NCBI RefSeq assembly: GCF_041734735.1
Contig: NC_134876.1
Location: forward strand, 26,793,752-26,857,751
Length of the DNA: 64,000 nucleotides
Direction: 5' to 3'
From: Babylonia areolata
Lineage: Eukaryota > Mollusca > Gastropoda > Neogastropoda > Buccinidae
This document shows, in pieces, positions 36,055-50,400 of the stretch. Position 1 is the stretch's first letter. Each line of letters starts with the position of its first letter. A program made the translations under genes and the position numbers. Below the pieces are notes generated by a model, which was not told the origin of the DNA, searched no databases, and saw nothing but the letters and a program-made list of their open reading frames with translations.

Positions 36055-36720
36055 AGTGTGCACATCATGACACATTCATGTAGTGATTCAGAGTGCACAC
36101 CATGACACATTCATGTAGTGATTCAGAGTGCACATCACAACACATTCATGTAGTGATACAGAGTGCACATCACAACACATTCATTTAAAGTGTGCATCAT
36201 TATGACACATTCATGTAGTGATTCAGAGTGCACATCACAACATTTATTTAAAGTGTGCATCATCATGACATATTCATGTAGTGATTCAGAGTGTACATCA
36301 CAACATTTATTGAAAGTGTGCATCATAATGACACATTCATGCGGTTTGCACACCATCATGACACATTCATGTAGTGTGCCCATCATGACACATTCATATA
36401 ATGTGCCCACCATGACACATTCATGTAGTGAGCACATCATGACACACATCCATATAGTGTGCCCTCCATGACACACATGTAGTGAGCACATGTCATTCAT
36501 GTAGTGTGCCCATCGTGACACATTCATGTAGTGTGTCCACAATGACACACATTCATGTAGTGTGCCCACCATCATGACACATTCATGTAGTGTGCACATC
36601 ATGACGACACATTCATGTAGTGTGCACCTGATGCAACATTTATGTAGGTGTATATAATGAAACACATTCATGTAGTGTGTACCTGATGAAACACATTCAT
36701 GAAGCATGTACATGATCATG
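36055..36720. repeat. Array around 'gacacattcatgtagtg'
   Basis: Degenerate units of about 25-35 bp, some including 'attcagagtgcacatcac'. The stretch 35673-36054 before it shows only A-rich runs. Confidence 0.85.
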
Positions 36721-36789
36721 ACACAAATTCAACCATGATGGACGACAAGCCAAGGTGGTGTGATCAATGACAGATGTGCATCACTGTGT

Positions 36790-37145
36790 GTGTGTCTATC
36801 AGAGAAACAGGTATGCAGTATGCTCCATGTCTATCAGAGAAACAGGTATGCAGTATGCACCATGTCTATCAGAGAAACAGGTATGCACTATGCATCATGT
36901 CTATCAGAGAAACAGGTATGCAGTATGCACCATGTCTATCAGATGAACAGGTATGCAGTATGCACCATGTCTATCAGAGAAACAGGTATGCACTATGCAT
37001 CATGTCTATCAGAGAAACAGGTATGCAGTATGCACCATGTCTATCAGATGAACAGGTATGCAGTATGCACCATGTCTATCAGAGAAACAGGTATGCAGTA
37101 TGCACCATGTCTATCAGAGAAACAGGTATGCAGTATGCATTATAT
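36790..37145. repeat. Minisatellite, 35-bp unit, 10 copies
   Basis: Core 'atgtctatcagagaaacagg' with 'tatgcagtatgcacc'. Frames here are read-through. Confidence 0.92.
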
Positions 37146-37284
37146 GTGTGTCCATCTGAACCATTTTTCTGTGAAAAATGACAATTGTTTTTCCCTAGAG
37201 CCATTGTATACTCATGGCAAGATTTGACAGTAAAGATTCTGGAACTCACTTTACTTCTCGTCTTCAGTGACAGAAATGGTCAAT

Positions 37285-37570
37285 GCGTCGTCACTACACA
37301 CTCCTGGGCCCTTGTAACACTGAACACAGTCACCATCTCTCAATACATCATCACTACACTGATTCCTGAGCCCTTGTAACACTGAACACAGTCACCATCT
37401 CTCAAAGCATTGTCACTGCACTGATTCCTGGGCCCTAGTAACACTGAACACAGTCACCATCTCTCAATACATCGTCACTACACTCACTCCTGTGCCCTTG
37501 TACTGTAACACTGAACACAGTCACCAACTCTCAATACATCGTCACTGCACTGATTCCTGGGCCCTGTAAA
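37285..37570. repeat. Array, about 75-bp unit, 4 copies
   Basis: Units with 'ctgaacacagtcaccatctc' and 'tgattcctgggccct'. Confidence 0.85.
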
Positions 37571-37714
37571 CACTCTACCGCACCAACTTTCTTGGGCCTA
37601 CAGACAGTCAGCGTTCCAAGACAGACGTTCTCAAAACACATCCACTTTAAAACCATGACCCACCGATCACTGCATTTGGAGAAAGGGGAGGGAAGCAATC
37701 ACATTACACTGCAC

Positions 37715-38405
37715 TGACACCACACTGCACCAATGGACACATGGCACAGACACCACATTGTAAGCATGGGCAAATGGCACCACACCACACCAATGGACAC
37801 ATGGCACTGACATCACACTGAAACAATGGACACATGACACTGACACCACACTGCACCAATGGACACATGGCACAGACACCACACTGTAACCATGGACACA
37901 TAGCACAGACACCACACTGAAACAATGGACACATGGCACAGACACCACACTGTAACCATGGGCACATGGCACCACACCACACCAATGGACACATGGCACA
38001 GACACCACACCACACCAATGGACAAATGGCACAGACACCACACTGTAACCAATGACACATGGCACAGACACCACACTGAAACAATGGACACATGGCGCAG
38101 ACACCACACTGAAACAATCGACACATGGCACAGACACCACACTGTAACCAATGATACATGGCACAGACACCGCACTTAACAATGGACACATGGCACAGAC
38201 ACCGCACTTAACAATGGACACATGGCACAGACACCACACTGTAACCATGGACACATGGCACAGACACCACACTGCACCAATGGACACATGGCACAGACAC
38301 CACACTGTAACCATGGGCACATGGCACCACACCATACCAATGGACACATGGCACAGACACCACACTGAAACAATGGACACATGGCACAGACACCACACTG
38401 CACAA
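37715..38405. repeat. Minisatellite, about 30-bp unit
   Basis: About 23 units of 'caatggacacatggcacaga' plus 'caccacactg', with variants. Confidence 0.93.
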
Positions 38406-38554
38406 AGCCGCCAGGGACATGGCAAGGGGAGAGAAAGACGCTAACTAGCCAACACACATGGGGTACAACTCCTTTGTAGCCCCATGCTCCAAGGAATACA
38501 CTCTGTGTAATCCAATCTTTCACCCTTCCTCCTCAGCCCCATTGGACAACATAT

Positions 38555-39185
38555 GACAAGGGCTCCTCTTCACAGCAGTCCTGTAGCGTCAGTACTCCCC
38601 GCTACAAGTGTAGCATCATTTCTCCCTGCTACAAGTGTAACATCTTCGCTCCCTGCTACAAGTATAGCGTCAGTACTCCCTGCTACAAGGGTAGCATCAC
38701 CTCTCCCTGCTACAAGTTTAGCATCATCGCTCCCTGCTACAAGTGTAGTGTCAGTACTCCCCGCTACAAGTGTAGTGTCAGTGATCCCTGCTACAAGTGT
38801 AGCATCTTCGCTCCCTGCTACAAGTGTAGCATCATCACTCCCTGCTACAAGAGTCATGTCAGTACTCCCTGCTTCAGTGCAGCATCATTACTCCCCGCTA
38901 CAAGTGTAGCATCAGTACTCCATGTTCAAGTGCAGTGTCATCACTCCCTGCTACAAGTGTAGCATCATCACTCTCTGCTACAAGTGTAGCATCAGTACTC
39001 CAAGCTCAAATGCAATGTCATTACTCCCTGCTACAAGAGTAGAATCATTACTCCCTGCTACAAGTGTAGCGTCATTGCTGCCTGCTACAAGTGTAGTGTC
39101 AGTAATCCATGCTCAAGTGCAGCATCATCACTCCCTGTTACGAGTGCAGCATCATCACTCCCTGCTTCAAGTGTAGCGTCAGTAT
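38555..39185. repeat. Minisatellite, about 29-bp unit
   Basis: About 21 units of 'ctccctgctacaagtgtagc' with atca/gtca variants. Confidence 0.93.
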
Positions 39186-39239
39186 GGTGACAGAGTCCTT
39201 CCACTGCAAAACACCTTCCATGGGATGGACAAACCATGC

Positions 39240-39530
39240 TGTACCCCCTGGACTTTTCACGTATAATTCACAACAGTATGCGACTTGCTTTTGTCCAGTC
39301 CATAACTTTTCCATGTACAGTTCACAACAGTATGTGACTTGTTTTTGTCTAGTCCATAACTTGCCAACGTACAGTTCATAACAGTATGTGACTTAATTTT
39401 GTCCAGTCCATAACTTGTCCATGTATAATTCACAACAGTATGTGACTTGTTTTTGTCCAGTCAATGACTTGCCCATGTTCAATTCACAACTGACTTAACT
39501 GACTTTTATCCTGTCCGTAACATGTCCATG
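39240..39530. repeat. Array, about 57-bp unit, 4-5 copies
   Basis: Units with 'cacaacagtatgtgacttg' and 'ttgtccagtccataactt'. Confidence 0.85.
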
Positions 39531-39546
39531 TACAATTAAAACTGAA

Positions 39547-41635
39547 TTAACTATGTCCAGTCCATAACTTGCTCAAGAACCCATGACCAAACAGCTTGTC
39601 ACAGTACCATGGGAGAGATGATTTTGATGGTACAGAACTTTACAGCCTGAACAGCCTAATATCAAAAAGTATAAACTTTACATTTTTCTTTCTTGAACCT
39701 ACAGAGCATGGTTTTGCGGTGTGACAATGGACACTATTGTTTTTCCTGTATCACAGACCCCTGCAAAAGAGCAGCCATAACTGTGTACATCAAAGCACAG
39801 CACACCATTCATCATTACCGGGGACACCAAAACACAGCACACCATTCATCATTACTAGGGACACCAAAACAGCACACCATTCATCATTACTGGGGACATC
39901 AAAACAGAGCACACCATTCATCATTACTGGGGACATCAAAACATAGCACACCATTCATCATTACTGGGGACACCCAAACATAGCACACCATTCACCATTA
40001 CTGGGGACACCCAAACATAGCACACCATTTATCATTACTAGGGACACCCAAACATAGCACACCATTCATCATTACTGGGGACACCCAAACATAGCACACC
40101 ATTCATCATTACTGGGGACACCAAAACATAGCACACCATTCATCATTACTAGGGACACCAAAACATAGCACACCATTCATCATTACTGGGGACATCAAAA
40201 CATAGCACACCATTCATCATTACTGGGGACATCAAAACATAGCACACCATTCATTATTGGGGACACCAAACATAGCACACCATTTATCATTACTGGGGAA
40301 ACCAAAACATAGCACACCATTCATCATTACTAGGGACACCAAAACATAGCACACCATTCATCATTACTGGGGACATCAAAACACAGCACACCATTCATTA
40401 CTGGGAACACCAAACATAGCACACCATTCATCATTACTGGGGACACCAAACATAGCACACCATTCATCATTACTGGGGACATCAAAACATAGCACACCAT
40501 TCATTATTGGGGACACCAAAACATACTACACACACATCTATCAAACATTTGGATGTACATAAATGCAGAGTACTTCTAAGTACATTTACACCACATTACC
40601 AGACTGGCAAAAAGATGTTTTTACCTGATGTAATTCTGTAAATATTAACTATGTCCAGTCCATAACTTGTTCAAGAACCCATGACCAAACAGCTTGTCAC
40701 AGTACCATGGAAGAGATGATTTTGATGGTACAGAACTTTACAGCCCAAACAGACTAATATCAAAAAGTATAAACTTTACATTTTTCTTTCTTGAACCTAC
40801 AGAGCATGGTTTTGTAGTGTGACAATGGACACTATTGTTTTTCCTGTATCACAGACCCCTGCAAAAGAGCAGCCATAACTGTGTACATCAAAACACAGCA
40901 CACCATTCATCATTACCGGGGACATCAAAACACAGCACACCATTCATCATTAGTGGGGACACCAAAACAGCACACCATTCATCATTACTGGGGACACCAA
41001 AACACAGCACACCATTCATCATTACTGGGGACATCAAAACACAGCACGCCATTCATCATTACTGGGGACACCCAAACACAGCACACCATTCATCACTACT
41101 GGGGACACCAAAACATAGCACACCATTCATCATTACCGGGGACATCAAAACACAGCACACCATTCATCATAACTGGGGACACCAAAACATAGCACACCAT
41201 TCATCATTACTGGGGACACCCAAACATAGCACACCATTTATCATTACTAGGGACACCAAAACAGCACACCATTCATCATTACTGGGGACATCAAAACATA
41301 GCACACCATTCATCATTACTGGGGAAATCAAAACACAGCACACCATTCATCATTACTGGGGACACCCAAACATAGCACACCATTCATCATTACTGGGGAC
41401 ATCAAAACATAGCACACCATTCATTACTGGGGACACCAAACATAGCACACCATTCATCATTACTGGGGACATCAAAACATAGCACACCAGTCATTACTGG
41501 GGACACCAAAACATACTACACACACATCTATCAAACATTTGGATGTACATAAATGCAGAGTACTTCTAAGTACATTTACACCACATTACCAGACTGGCAA
41601 AAAGATGTTTTTACCTGATGTAATTCTGTAAATAT
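39547..41635. repeat. Two-copy tandem duplication of about 1.1 kb enclosing a 37-bp array
   Basis: Copy A 39547-40644 and copy B 40645-41635 share start ('ttaactatgtccagtccata'), middle and end ('ctgatgtaattctgtaaata'). Each encloses an array of 'agcacaccattcatcattac' units (about 37 bp; A about 20, B about 16). Copy lengths differ by array unit number. Confidence 0.92.
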
Positions 41636-43019
41636 AGCAAAGTTTTGCTGAGTAGTTGTTTTACGTGTTACAACAAAAACAAATTGAAACTCCCATCAAA
41701 CAGAGAGTTGGATTTTCCCCAATTACATAATGACAGAAAAAAAGTGAAGTAAACATGTCAAGAAAATTATCTGTCAACATGAGCCATCTCTGGCAAGATG
41801 TGTCATCAATGTTATCAACATAAACTTCTGGTTGAACCAGGCTGAATGGTCTCAGCAACAACTGCAATCTGTGCAAACAGCAACAGTTTGCACACTGTTT
41901 CAAAGACAAAGAAAATTTTATAAAATCTTGATGAAATCAAAGAAACACAAACTTGAAAAATTACAGACAATTCATGAACTGAAAAAAAAAGACACATTAA
42001 GCAATTTTAATTACTGAAAAAGCTTTCAAAAGCAAAATCTTTTTAAAAACTGACTGCAAATTTCTCATAGACCAGGTCTAATCCTTGCAGTCACACAAAA
42101 TGTTAGGCAATTACTTCACTTAATCATGTAGAATGTGTAATTCTAGTACATCAGATGTACCGTCCACATACACTGTACTTTTCAAAGTACCGACCAGTTC
42201 TTTCCTCAGAATTTTGTTCAATTTCAACAAAATACAATACAATACCAAACAATACAATACAAGGCAAATCTCATGGCAAGGACACTATCCTTTATCTTCA
42301 AGGATGGGAAAGAACTTCATGCAAGATCTCACATGGTGCACAAAACATGAAATTACAAGAGAATCTATTTACACTGTGCACTGAACTGGTGCCCTAAACA
42401 TCACCTTCAAGCTGCATATCAAATAAGTACAGGTTTAAGAGAATGAAAAGCAAGATGATCAAGCTATAATGACGATCATTTCTCAATATCACTGCAGCAT
42501 TCCAAATTTGTGCCCTTTAATCATCTCCGCTCTCTCCACACTTCATGTTAGACTGAAACAAATCCTTTTGGCTTTTAAGGATTAAATTGGGGCCATGTTC
42601 TTTTTCATTACATGTCCAGTACCACTCACTTGATGAAGCATGCAATTCCAATTTCAATAAGTTATTCTGGAGAAAATGGTAAAAAATAAAAATAAAAAAA
42701 ATAAAAAAAATTTCAAAGCAACCCCCCCCCTTCAAAAAAACAAAAACCACCTCCCCCCCCCCAAAAAAAAATGTCAATAACATCTAAACATTAGAAAACC
42801 TGCTGAAACACCTGAAAAATATCCAGGCATGCTATCCACTCTGCACTGTAAATATAAAGCAAATATTAATCATGGCTTGAACATGATACATATTTACAAT
42901 AGGAGACAAACAGAAAAAGTATCATCACATTTTGGACAAAAAAGCAACGATAACCCCCAAAAAAAACAAACAAAAAAAACCCCTTCCTGAAGCAACTGTC
43001 AGGGTGAAGTCCCAAGGAA
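41636..43019. other. Unique stretch, probable MARF1 3' UTR
   Basis: AT-rich sequence with no repeats except A/C homopolymer runs at about 42680-42770. No coding exon seen. By position it would lie in the 3' UTR of MARF1, on the minus strand. The polyadenylation site was not identified. Confidence 0.45.
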
Positions 43020-43460
43020 GGTGGTGTTGAGAGAGGAAAGCTCTGCTCTGTCTACGCCTTGCTGTCAGAGGGAGGAAAGCCCTGCCCTCTCCTTGCTGTC
43101 AGAGAGAGAGTAAAGCCCTGCCCTGCCTATGCCTTGCTGTCAAAGAGAGGAAAGCCCTGCCCTGTCTACACCTTGCTGTCAGAAAGAAGAAAGCCCTGCC
43201 CTGTCCACACCTTGCTGTCAGAGAGAGAGAAAAGCTGTGCCCTGTCTACACCTTGCTGTCAGAAAGAGAAAAGCTGTGCCCTGACCTTGCTGTCTCAGAG
43301 AGAGGAAAGCCCTGCCCTGTCTACGCCTTGCTGTCAGAGAGAGAGGAAAGCCCTGCCCTGTCTACGCCTTGCTGTCAGAGAGAGAGGAAAGCCCTGACCT
43401 GTCTACGCCTTGCTGTCAGAGAGAGAGGAAAGCCCTGCCCTGTCTACGCCTTGCTGTCCT
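43020..43460. repeat. Minisatellite carrying copies of the MARF1 stop codon, 41-bp unit
   Basis: About ten units. On the minus strand each reads 'gacagcaaggcgtagacagg' then the purine/pyrimidine part. The first 15 bases are the last four sense codons (DSKA) plus TAG of MARF1. The array begins inside the final codons and extends into the 3' UTR. Confidence 0.95.
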
Positions 43461-43928
43461 TGAAGAAGTTGGCAGCCAGACGGGCCCGGCGTGGGTTCTT
43501 TCTGGGGGAGGGGCTGGAGGACATGGTGTCTGACAGAGACCCGGAGCCCAGAGAACCAGACCCTGCAGACCGCGTGGAGCTGGTGTCGAGAGGTTGGCTG
43601 AGAGAAAAGGAGTCATTGGGCGGGATAGGCACAAAGGCCGCGTCCTGGGCTGCTCGCCCCTCCAGGCTGGGGGAGGGCAGTGTGGAGGCATCACCAGCTG
43701 GGGTCATCAACATCACCTGTCCTTGACCCTGTGGGAAGGTCAGGTCACTGCTCACTGATGTGTCCTGGCTGTTCCCCTCACCCTGTGGAGGGGGAGAAGA
43801 GATGTCGGCCATTCTCTCCACCACTGTCACGTTGGCCTCTCCGTCAGCCGACAGGTTCAGGGACTCCTCCAGGCTGTGGCCCAAGTCTGCTGTTTCCCCG
43901 TGGAGGTCAGGGTCTCTGCACCCCCCAC
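43444..43928 (-). CDS. MARF1: MARF1 last exon, C-terminus
   Basis: Acceptor cctgtttcag, starts with GT completing a glycine codon. Encodes a serine/proline/glycine-rich disordered region (for example ERMADISSPPPQGEG, LTFPQGQGQVMLM), then the basic conserved tail SPRKNPRRARLAANFF, DSKA and TAG at 43446-43444. 161 codons with stop. Confidence 0.92.
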
Positions 43929-46900
43929 CTGAAACAGGCAGTCCCTCAGTCATACAGCCTCACCTCTACCTGTGATGAAATGTACAGTCACTGACAGTCA
44001 TACAGCCTCTCTACCTGTAATGAAATGTACAGCCATTTCCCATTATGTCAGAGGATGGGGACGATACAACACAACAGAGGCCGACACATATGTCACAGTC
44101 TGTCAGGATGGGGACGACACAACACAACAGAGGCCGACACACGTATCACAGTCTGTCAGGATGGGGACGACAGAACACAACAGAGGCCGACACACGTATC
44201 ACAGTCTGTCAGGATGGGGACGACAGAACACAACAGAGGCTGACACATGTGTCACAGTCTGTCAGGATGGGGACGACACAACACAACAGAGGCGACACAT
44301 GTGTCACAGTCTGTCAGGATGGGGACGACACAACAGAGGCCGACACATGTGTCACAGTCTGTCAGGATGGGGACGACACAACACAACAGAGGCTGACACG
44401 TGTTACAGTCTGTCAGGATGAGGACGACACAACACAACAGAGGCCGACACGTGTCACAGTCTGTCAGGATGAGGCCGACACAACACAACAGAGGCCGACA
44501 CACGTGTCACAGTCTGTCAGGATGGGGACGACACAACACAACAGAGGCCGACACGTGTCACAGTCTGTCAGGATGGGGACGACACAACACAACAGAGGCC
44601 GACACGTGTCACAGTCTGTCAGGATGGGGACGACACAACACAACAGAGGCCGACACATGTGTCACAGTCTGTCAGGATGGAGACGACACAACACAACAGA
44701 GGCTGACACATGTGTCACAGTCTGTCAGGATGGGGACGACACAACACAACAGAGGCTGACACATGTGTCACAATCTGTCAGGATGGGGACGACACAACAC
44801 AACAGAGGCCGACACATGTGTCACAGTCTATCTGGATGGGGACAACAACACAACAGAGTCCGATACGTGTCACAGTCTCACCTTCCACACTGTGCATCAC
44901 CACTGAAGAGGTGGCCCTGTCTGTTGCTGAGTGATGGTGGTCAGCTGTGGTGACCCCGCTGTACAGCCCACCTCCCCTCTCCCCCTCTCTCCTGGCCCAC
45001 ACAGCCCCGATGTAAGGCGTCGACACCAGGACAGGCGCTGTGCTGCAGCGAGCTACTGACACCATGCCTTGTGGCTGACTGCCAGGCCCTGAGGACTGGC
45101 CATGTTGACACCTGACAGTTGATGGCTCACAGGGACTGGTCTGTTTCTGCCCTGCACGGTGACTGAAGGCAGGAGCGGAGGTGGAGCGTGCCAGGGTGTC
45201 ACTGTCCAACGTAGAATGGTTCTTGCTTGTGGTGTGGGTGTGGGTGTGGTTGTTGCCAGCAGCGAGGGAGTGGCCCAGGCCTAAGAGCCCCATGCTGGCC
45301 AGGTTGTCTAACTGCCGGGGGGTGGGGGTCCACCCTCCCTTCTCCAACATCTCTCTCCATTGCAGGCAGGCTGCCGGGAGCTGGGCCATGCTCGCTGGCT
45401 CCCCATGGCTGGCTGTCACCACACACTTGCTGCCCTTGGTGTAGGCCTCAGCAACGGAGGTGACTGGGGGTGGGGGCAGGGGGGCATTCTTCATCAGCAA
45501 GGACCATGCTGGGTTCAGCACCGGCGCCTCCGTCAGAGGAGGGGGTGCCATGTCTGTGGGGAGGGGGGGCGGGGGTGGGAAGGGGCAGGTGACTGACACC
45601 CCACCAGGAAAGATGTCCTCCCTGGGGGCAGGGGGCAGGGGGGATGCCATGTGCAGCAGATCGGACGTCGGCGTGCGACACAGAGGGGTGCCCAGACCCT
45701 TCCGCTCATCCTCCGCTATCTCCCACACCTTGTCTCCTGATTCTGGGATAAAACAACATGTTATTTCTGTTATATATATATATATATATATAACTATGAT
45801 AAACAAAAAGCATAAGAAAGCATAAGTGAAAGTAAGGTCTGACACCAAATCCTTGTAGCTGCATTCTGTGGCACCACACACATCTCCAGGGACACATCAT
45901 GGGGGATGAAAGGAGCCACATGCATCACCATGTTTTCTTGTCAAGGGAACCACACAACACAACATGCAGCTTCTAACACTTCATTAAGTAGGTACCAGTA
46001 CCCGCTAACAAAGGCTGCGGGAAAGCCGGCAGCAGGCTGAAATTGGTCACTTTTCACTTGATTTTTGTGTGAAATTGTGTATAAATCTTGTTTAAAGCAT
46101 AATGGAAATAGACAAGCCATTAATCTTTCAATCCATTGTTTGTTTATTTACTTGTGTGCGAGTGTGAGTGTGTATTCGTTCCGAGAACTGCCTACCGTTA
46201 TCAGTGAAACTGATCCCGTGTCACGCTTCTGCCATAGCGGACATTCACGTTGTCCGAGGGTCGGTTGTTTTGATTTGTTGATAGGTTGTGGAATTTTCCA
46301 TCCCCAATATTCAAATAAAGTCAAACCGCATGGTCGAGGCCTAAACAAATTCCACCATCAGTTATTTTATTAATTTACTTCATAACAAAGAGCCAGCACA
46401 CCGATCCGGTTAAAAGGACACATTTGAAGGATTTTTTCGCGATGTAAAGCTATAAACACCATTGGTACATCATAGCAATAGAAAGCTTATTTTTCGCTGA
46501 TTCAAATGGTACCAAAGGTCTAGGTATTCATATGCACTCAAATATAACGCAGCCTATGAAAAGCACGCTTGCAACCGTGACACACATTCACACATTGACT
46601 TGACTCGGCGGCCACGGCTCCTATGAAATCGACAAGCAATGACGCTAACATTTCAAGCGTTTTCGTCATCCAGATAAAAAAATCACCTAGGTAAGTATTA
46701 CAAATTTTACAAATCAATTCATGTCAAATTGATCCACGTAGTTTTTAGGGCTTATTAATCCATAGGATCGTTCCGAATTCGTGATAAATGGAGTAAGCTT
46801 TGACCGCTTGACTAAGTGATCGACACGTATCCACCAGTTGTGTTTCGCGTCAGTGATATTTTATTCTAGACTGAAATATTGTATGAAAACTCGTGTAATG

Positions 46901-47259
46901 AAATGCATTATTTTGCATTTTATTACATTTTTATGATCCTTTTAGGATTCTAAAAGAAAGGATCGCCGATTTAAATCAAGACAATTGTTCATGACATAAA
47001 CCGGAAACGACCACCTCATAGGCCTCTCGTGACCTAGAAGTTAACTAGGTTAACATAATTATCGAGATTGGTTTGTTATTACTTACTGTTAACTTAGTTC
47101 AGAAATAAATACCAACATTAATGGAATATACTGATCTATCTCAAAATTTGCGCAGGGAGAAGTGGGATCAAGGGCCATTGTACATAATTGTTTCACATCA
47201 CAAGCTCTTTGTTTACATTTGTCAGTACACTCTCTCTCCTTCCTCTCTCATAGTTTTAG

Positions 47260-47291
<32 letters not shown>

Positions 47292-47337
47292 CACACACAC
47301 ACACGAAGTGTGCATGCACTCATGCAGCAACACATCC

Positions 47338-47413
<76 letters not shown>

Positions 47414-50400
47414 TTTGTGCTAACACTGAGGGACAGAATGATGAATATTGTGCAAAGCATTTTATTCCCAGTGTCTTTGCTGTACATGCAGGTTTCACAC
47501 CACTGCTGATTTAATGCAATACCTTTTGATAACAAACATTAACACATGTAACAAATGTTAAATAAGAAATAAGTAAGTAACAGAAACTAGCTTTCATTAA
47601 TAGGAGGGAAAAAATCCCAGTTTTAGTGACAATTGCAAATATTAATGTAACTGTCCATAAAGAAGAGCGCTAGCAGGTTTTACTTTTTTTTTTTAATATA
47701 TATATGGTCTGCAGCATTATTATATAAACCTGTTCTTATATGCAAATACCAAAGCTGCATGAGAAAAAAACAACAAAAAGTACAAACAATGCAAAGCTTA
47801 TAATTATGCACACACACACACACACATACGCACAGCATGAATCAATGAATTGATGCACTTGCAGATGCATTCAGTATATGTGTACATGCATGCATTCCGG
47901 CAGCACACATTGAACCATCTTTAGGTACATCATATCATAAACCAATATTTAAACATTTAGTGATTTAGCCTGCATTGTGTTTTGTGAACTTGTAAACCAT
48001 CTGTATCAGATCAAATGATTTTTTTTTTCAGAGCCAATGGATGTGTATACAGACCATGACCTGTCTTCAGAATCCAGCGACACAGCTGATGAGGAAAACA
48101 CTTTTGAGGATTTTGTTTTGACCAGGATTGGAGAAAATATTGCTGTCTTCAAAGACAATGATTTTCATGTCGGAAGTGTCTGAAATTTTTAGACCAGACC
48201 AGACTAAGGTGAACTTTCCACACAAATGTACAGTTGCCAACAACACACATGTGTGGCCACATAAGCCAGAAGATGGGAGTATTTCTGAAATGTTTTGTGT
48301 TTTCTTCTGGTTTTGAAGTTACAGTGCAGAATGGCAGAGTGTGGTCTGTTCCTGAACATGACAAACTGAGGAAGACATACTTGTACAGAGATATGCATAA
48401 ATCTTGTTGACAGTCAGTGACAATGCCACCAACCTCCCTCCCACACCACCAAACCTTTTTTTTTCTCTCTTTTGTGTCATTTTTTCATGTTATGGAAACA
48501 GTCTACAAACATAAAGTAGTACATGTACTGACAAGCTGTTAAGATTAAAAAAATATGTTAGACTTTTTTTTTTTTGTTCACTGATTTAAGATTTTTTGTA
48601 CCTCAAGACATATTCATTTTCATCATATGGATAAACCAAAATTGCCAGTTTGATGTTTGTATGTATTACTGTTTTGAATAGAATTGTTTCTTGTAACATT
48701 CTTAACATTCATGCAAAATTTGAAGCCAAGCCATCAAATAGTTTCTGAGTTAGAGCTGTTTTAAGTTCGACAGCTTGTGATGTCACTTTTTCCATCGCAC
48801 AAATTAACCCCTAGGCTGCCTGCATGACGAGATAACTCGTCATGGCAAGCATGTATGCTTCGCTGCCACAATGATGAGATAACTCGTCATCGAAATATTC
48901 TGACTTTTCCCTGCTTTGCATTCAGTTCGTTGACAAAAATGCTGGTAGCTTTAGCTTGGGGAATCTTTCTGGATTCTATTCATAGCTAGAAACACCATCT
49001 GCGTCATAAGGCAGTCGTTTATTTGAACGTTTTGGTTGGGTTACTGGCCGCAGTCTTTGCCTGGCTCCTCTCCTCGCTCGCTCAACAAAATGTCGGACTG
49101 ACTCCGTGCTCAAGACATGCGCTCGTGGCGAACTAAATCAACCAAGATTACTTTCTTTAGCTGATGCTCAGAAAGAATTGGAGCATAAATTCAAAGGAGA
49201 AGACAGTGGTGAACATTTATAGGACGATTTGATAGAAAATAAAGGGAGCAATCAAGAGAGTGGCCAAGATACAACTATCAGTGAGTGATGCAGACTGTTC
49301 AACTCTAGCAGGCTGTTCAACTCTAGCAGACGACAGGTCACCAAATTTTTAGCAGGGCACCGTATGAGCTATTTTCTTGGCACTCAGCCAACGCGGTCTG
49401 ATGAAGTGACGGTGTGAGAGGGGTGAAGAGGAGGGGGGGTGGAGACTGAGGGGGCGTGGCCTCACATCCATATTATCACTTGCAGAAGTCACAATGCATC
49501 TATTTCTTTTTCAGTTTTTTTTATATTGTGGTTGTTCTAGTATGATTTTGTGTGTGCAGATATCCATTTGTCCAGAAAATGATATTTTTGTGCAAATTAC
49601 CAGACTAATGTTTGTAATGAACAAGTTGAAAATGTGACAAAAAACAAAACACTGATTTCAAAACAACAGCATGTCACTTAAAATGCATAAAATGGGAAAA
49701 CATCATGTGTTTTGTATTCTTTATTCATTTCCCTTTCAGAAAATATATACTTTTATGGGTCTTTCTCCAATAACAAAGAGCACAGAATTTTTTGAAAATT
49801 TATACCTGTTTTTTGTGAAAAAACCCTGGCAAATAGATTTCACTTCAATCTTATTTTCCTGGCAGCGAAAGGGTTAAGGAAAACCCCATTTTTAAAGGCC
49901 AATTATTCATTTGTAAATCAAGTTAACTGTACAGAAAAAAATAAGCAAAATCACTATGTTGTATGGGGTCCAAATAATAGATTTCAGCTGTTTCCAATGT
50001 ATAGTTTTTGTGTGGCTGTCCTCCAAAAATGCCTTATCAGGGTATTTTGGATATATGAAACTGGCCTTTTTGTCAAATTTGAGGCTCTGTAAAATAGAAA
50101 CTTTCTGTGTAATGGATTTGTTTTTTCTTTTTATTTGTTTTATATGTTATGTACTCTTGAAAAGTAATAAGATGGGGCTGCTGTGGTAATGATTATGCTG
50201 TTCAGGTATCACTGAACTTGAGGAAAATCTAAATTTATGAAGTTCGCCATGACATGTCATATTAAAACAGCCATATCTCAGAAACTAAGAAAGGTAGAGA
50301 CTTCATTCTTTTTGTGTTTTGTCTGTTTTTTTAAAGTAGTTTTTTTTTTTATAAACTGTATCACAAATCTTTTTTCCTATTTTAAAACTTTGACTGCCGG

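Noticed and set aside
37667-38523. Cysteine-rich minus frames (CLCHVSIVSVW type)
   Set aside because: 30-bp minisatellite read-through between the two genes.
40835-41482. Repeat frame HSTPFIITGD and similar
   Set aside because: 37-bp array inside the tandem duplication; frame kept only by chance.
44045-44953. 302-codon plus frame DGDDTTQQRPTHVSQSVRM
   Set aside because: Antisense to MARF1, spanning its donor array; not a gene.
45181-45825. Plus-strand frames across a GC-rich stretch
   Set aside because: Antisense shadows of the large MARF1 linker exon, which has phase-matched splice sites and continuity with its neighbours.
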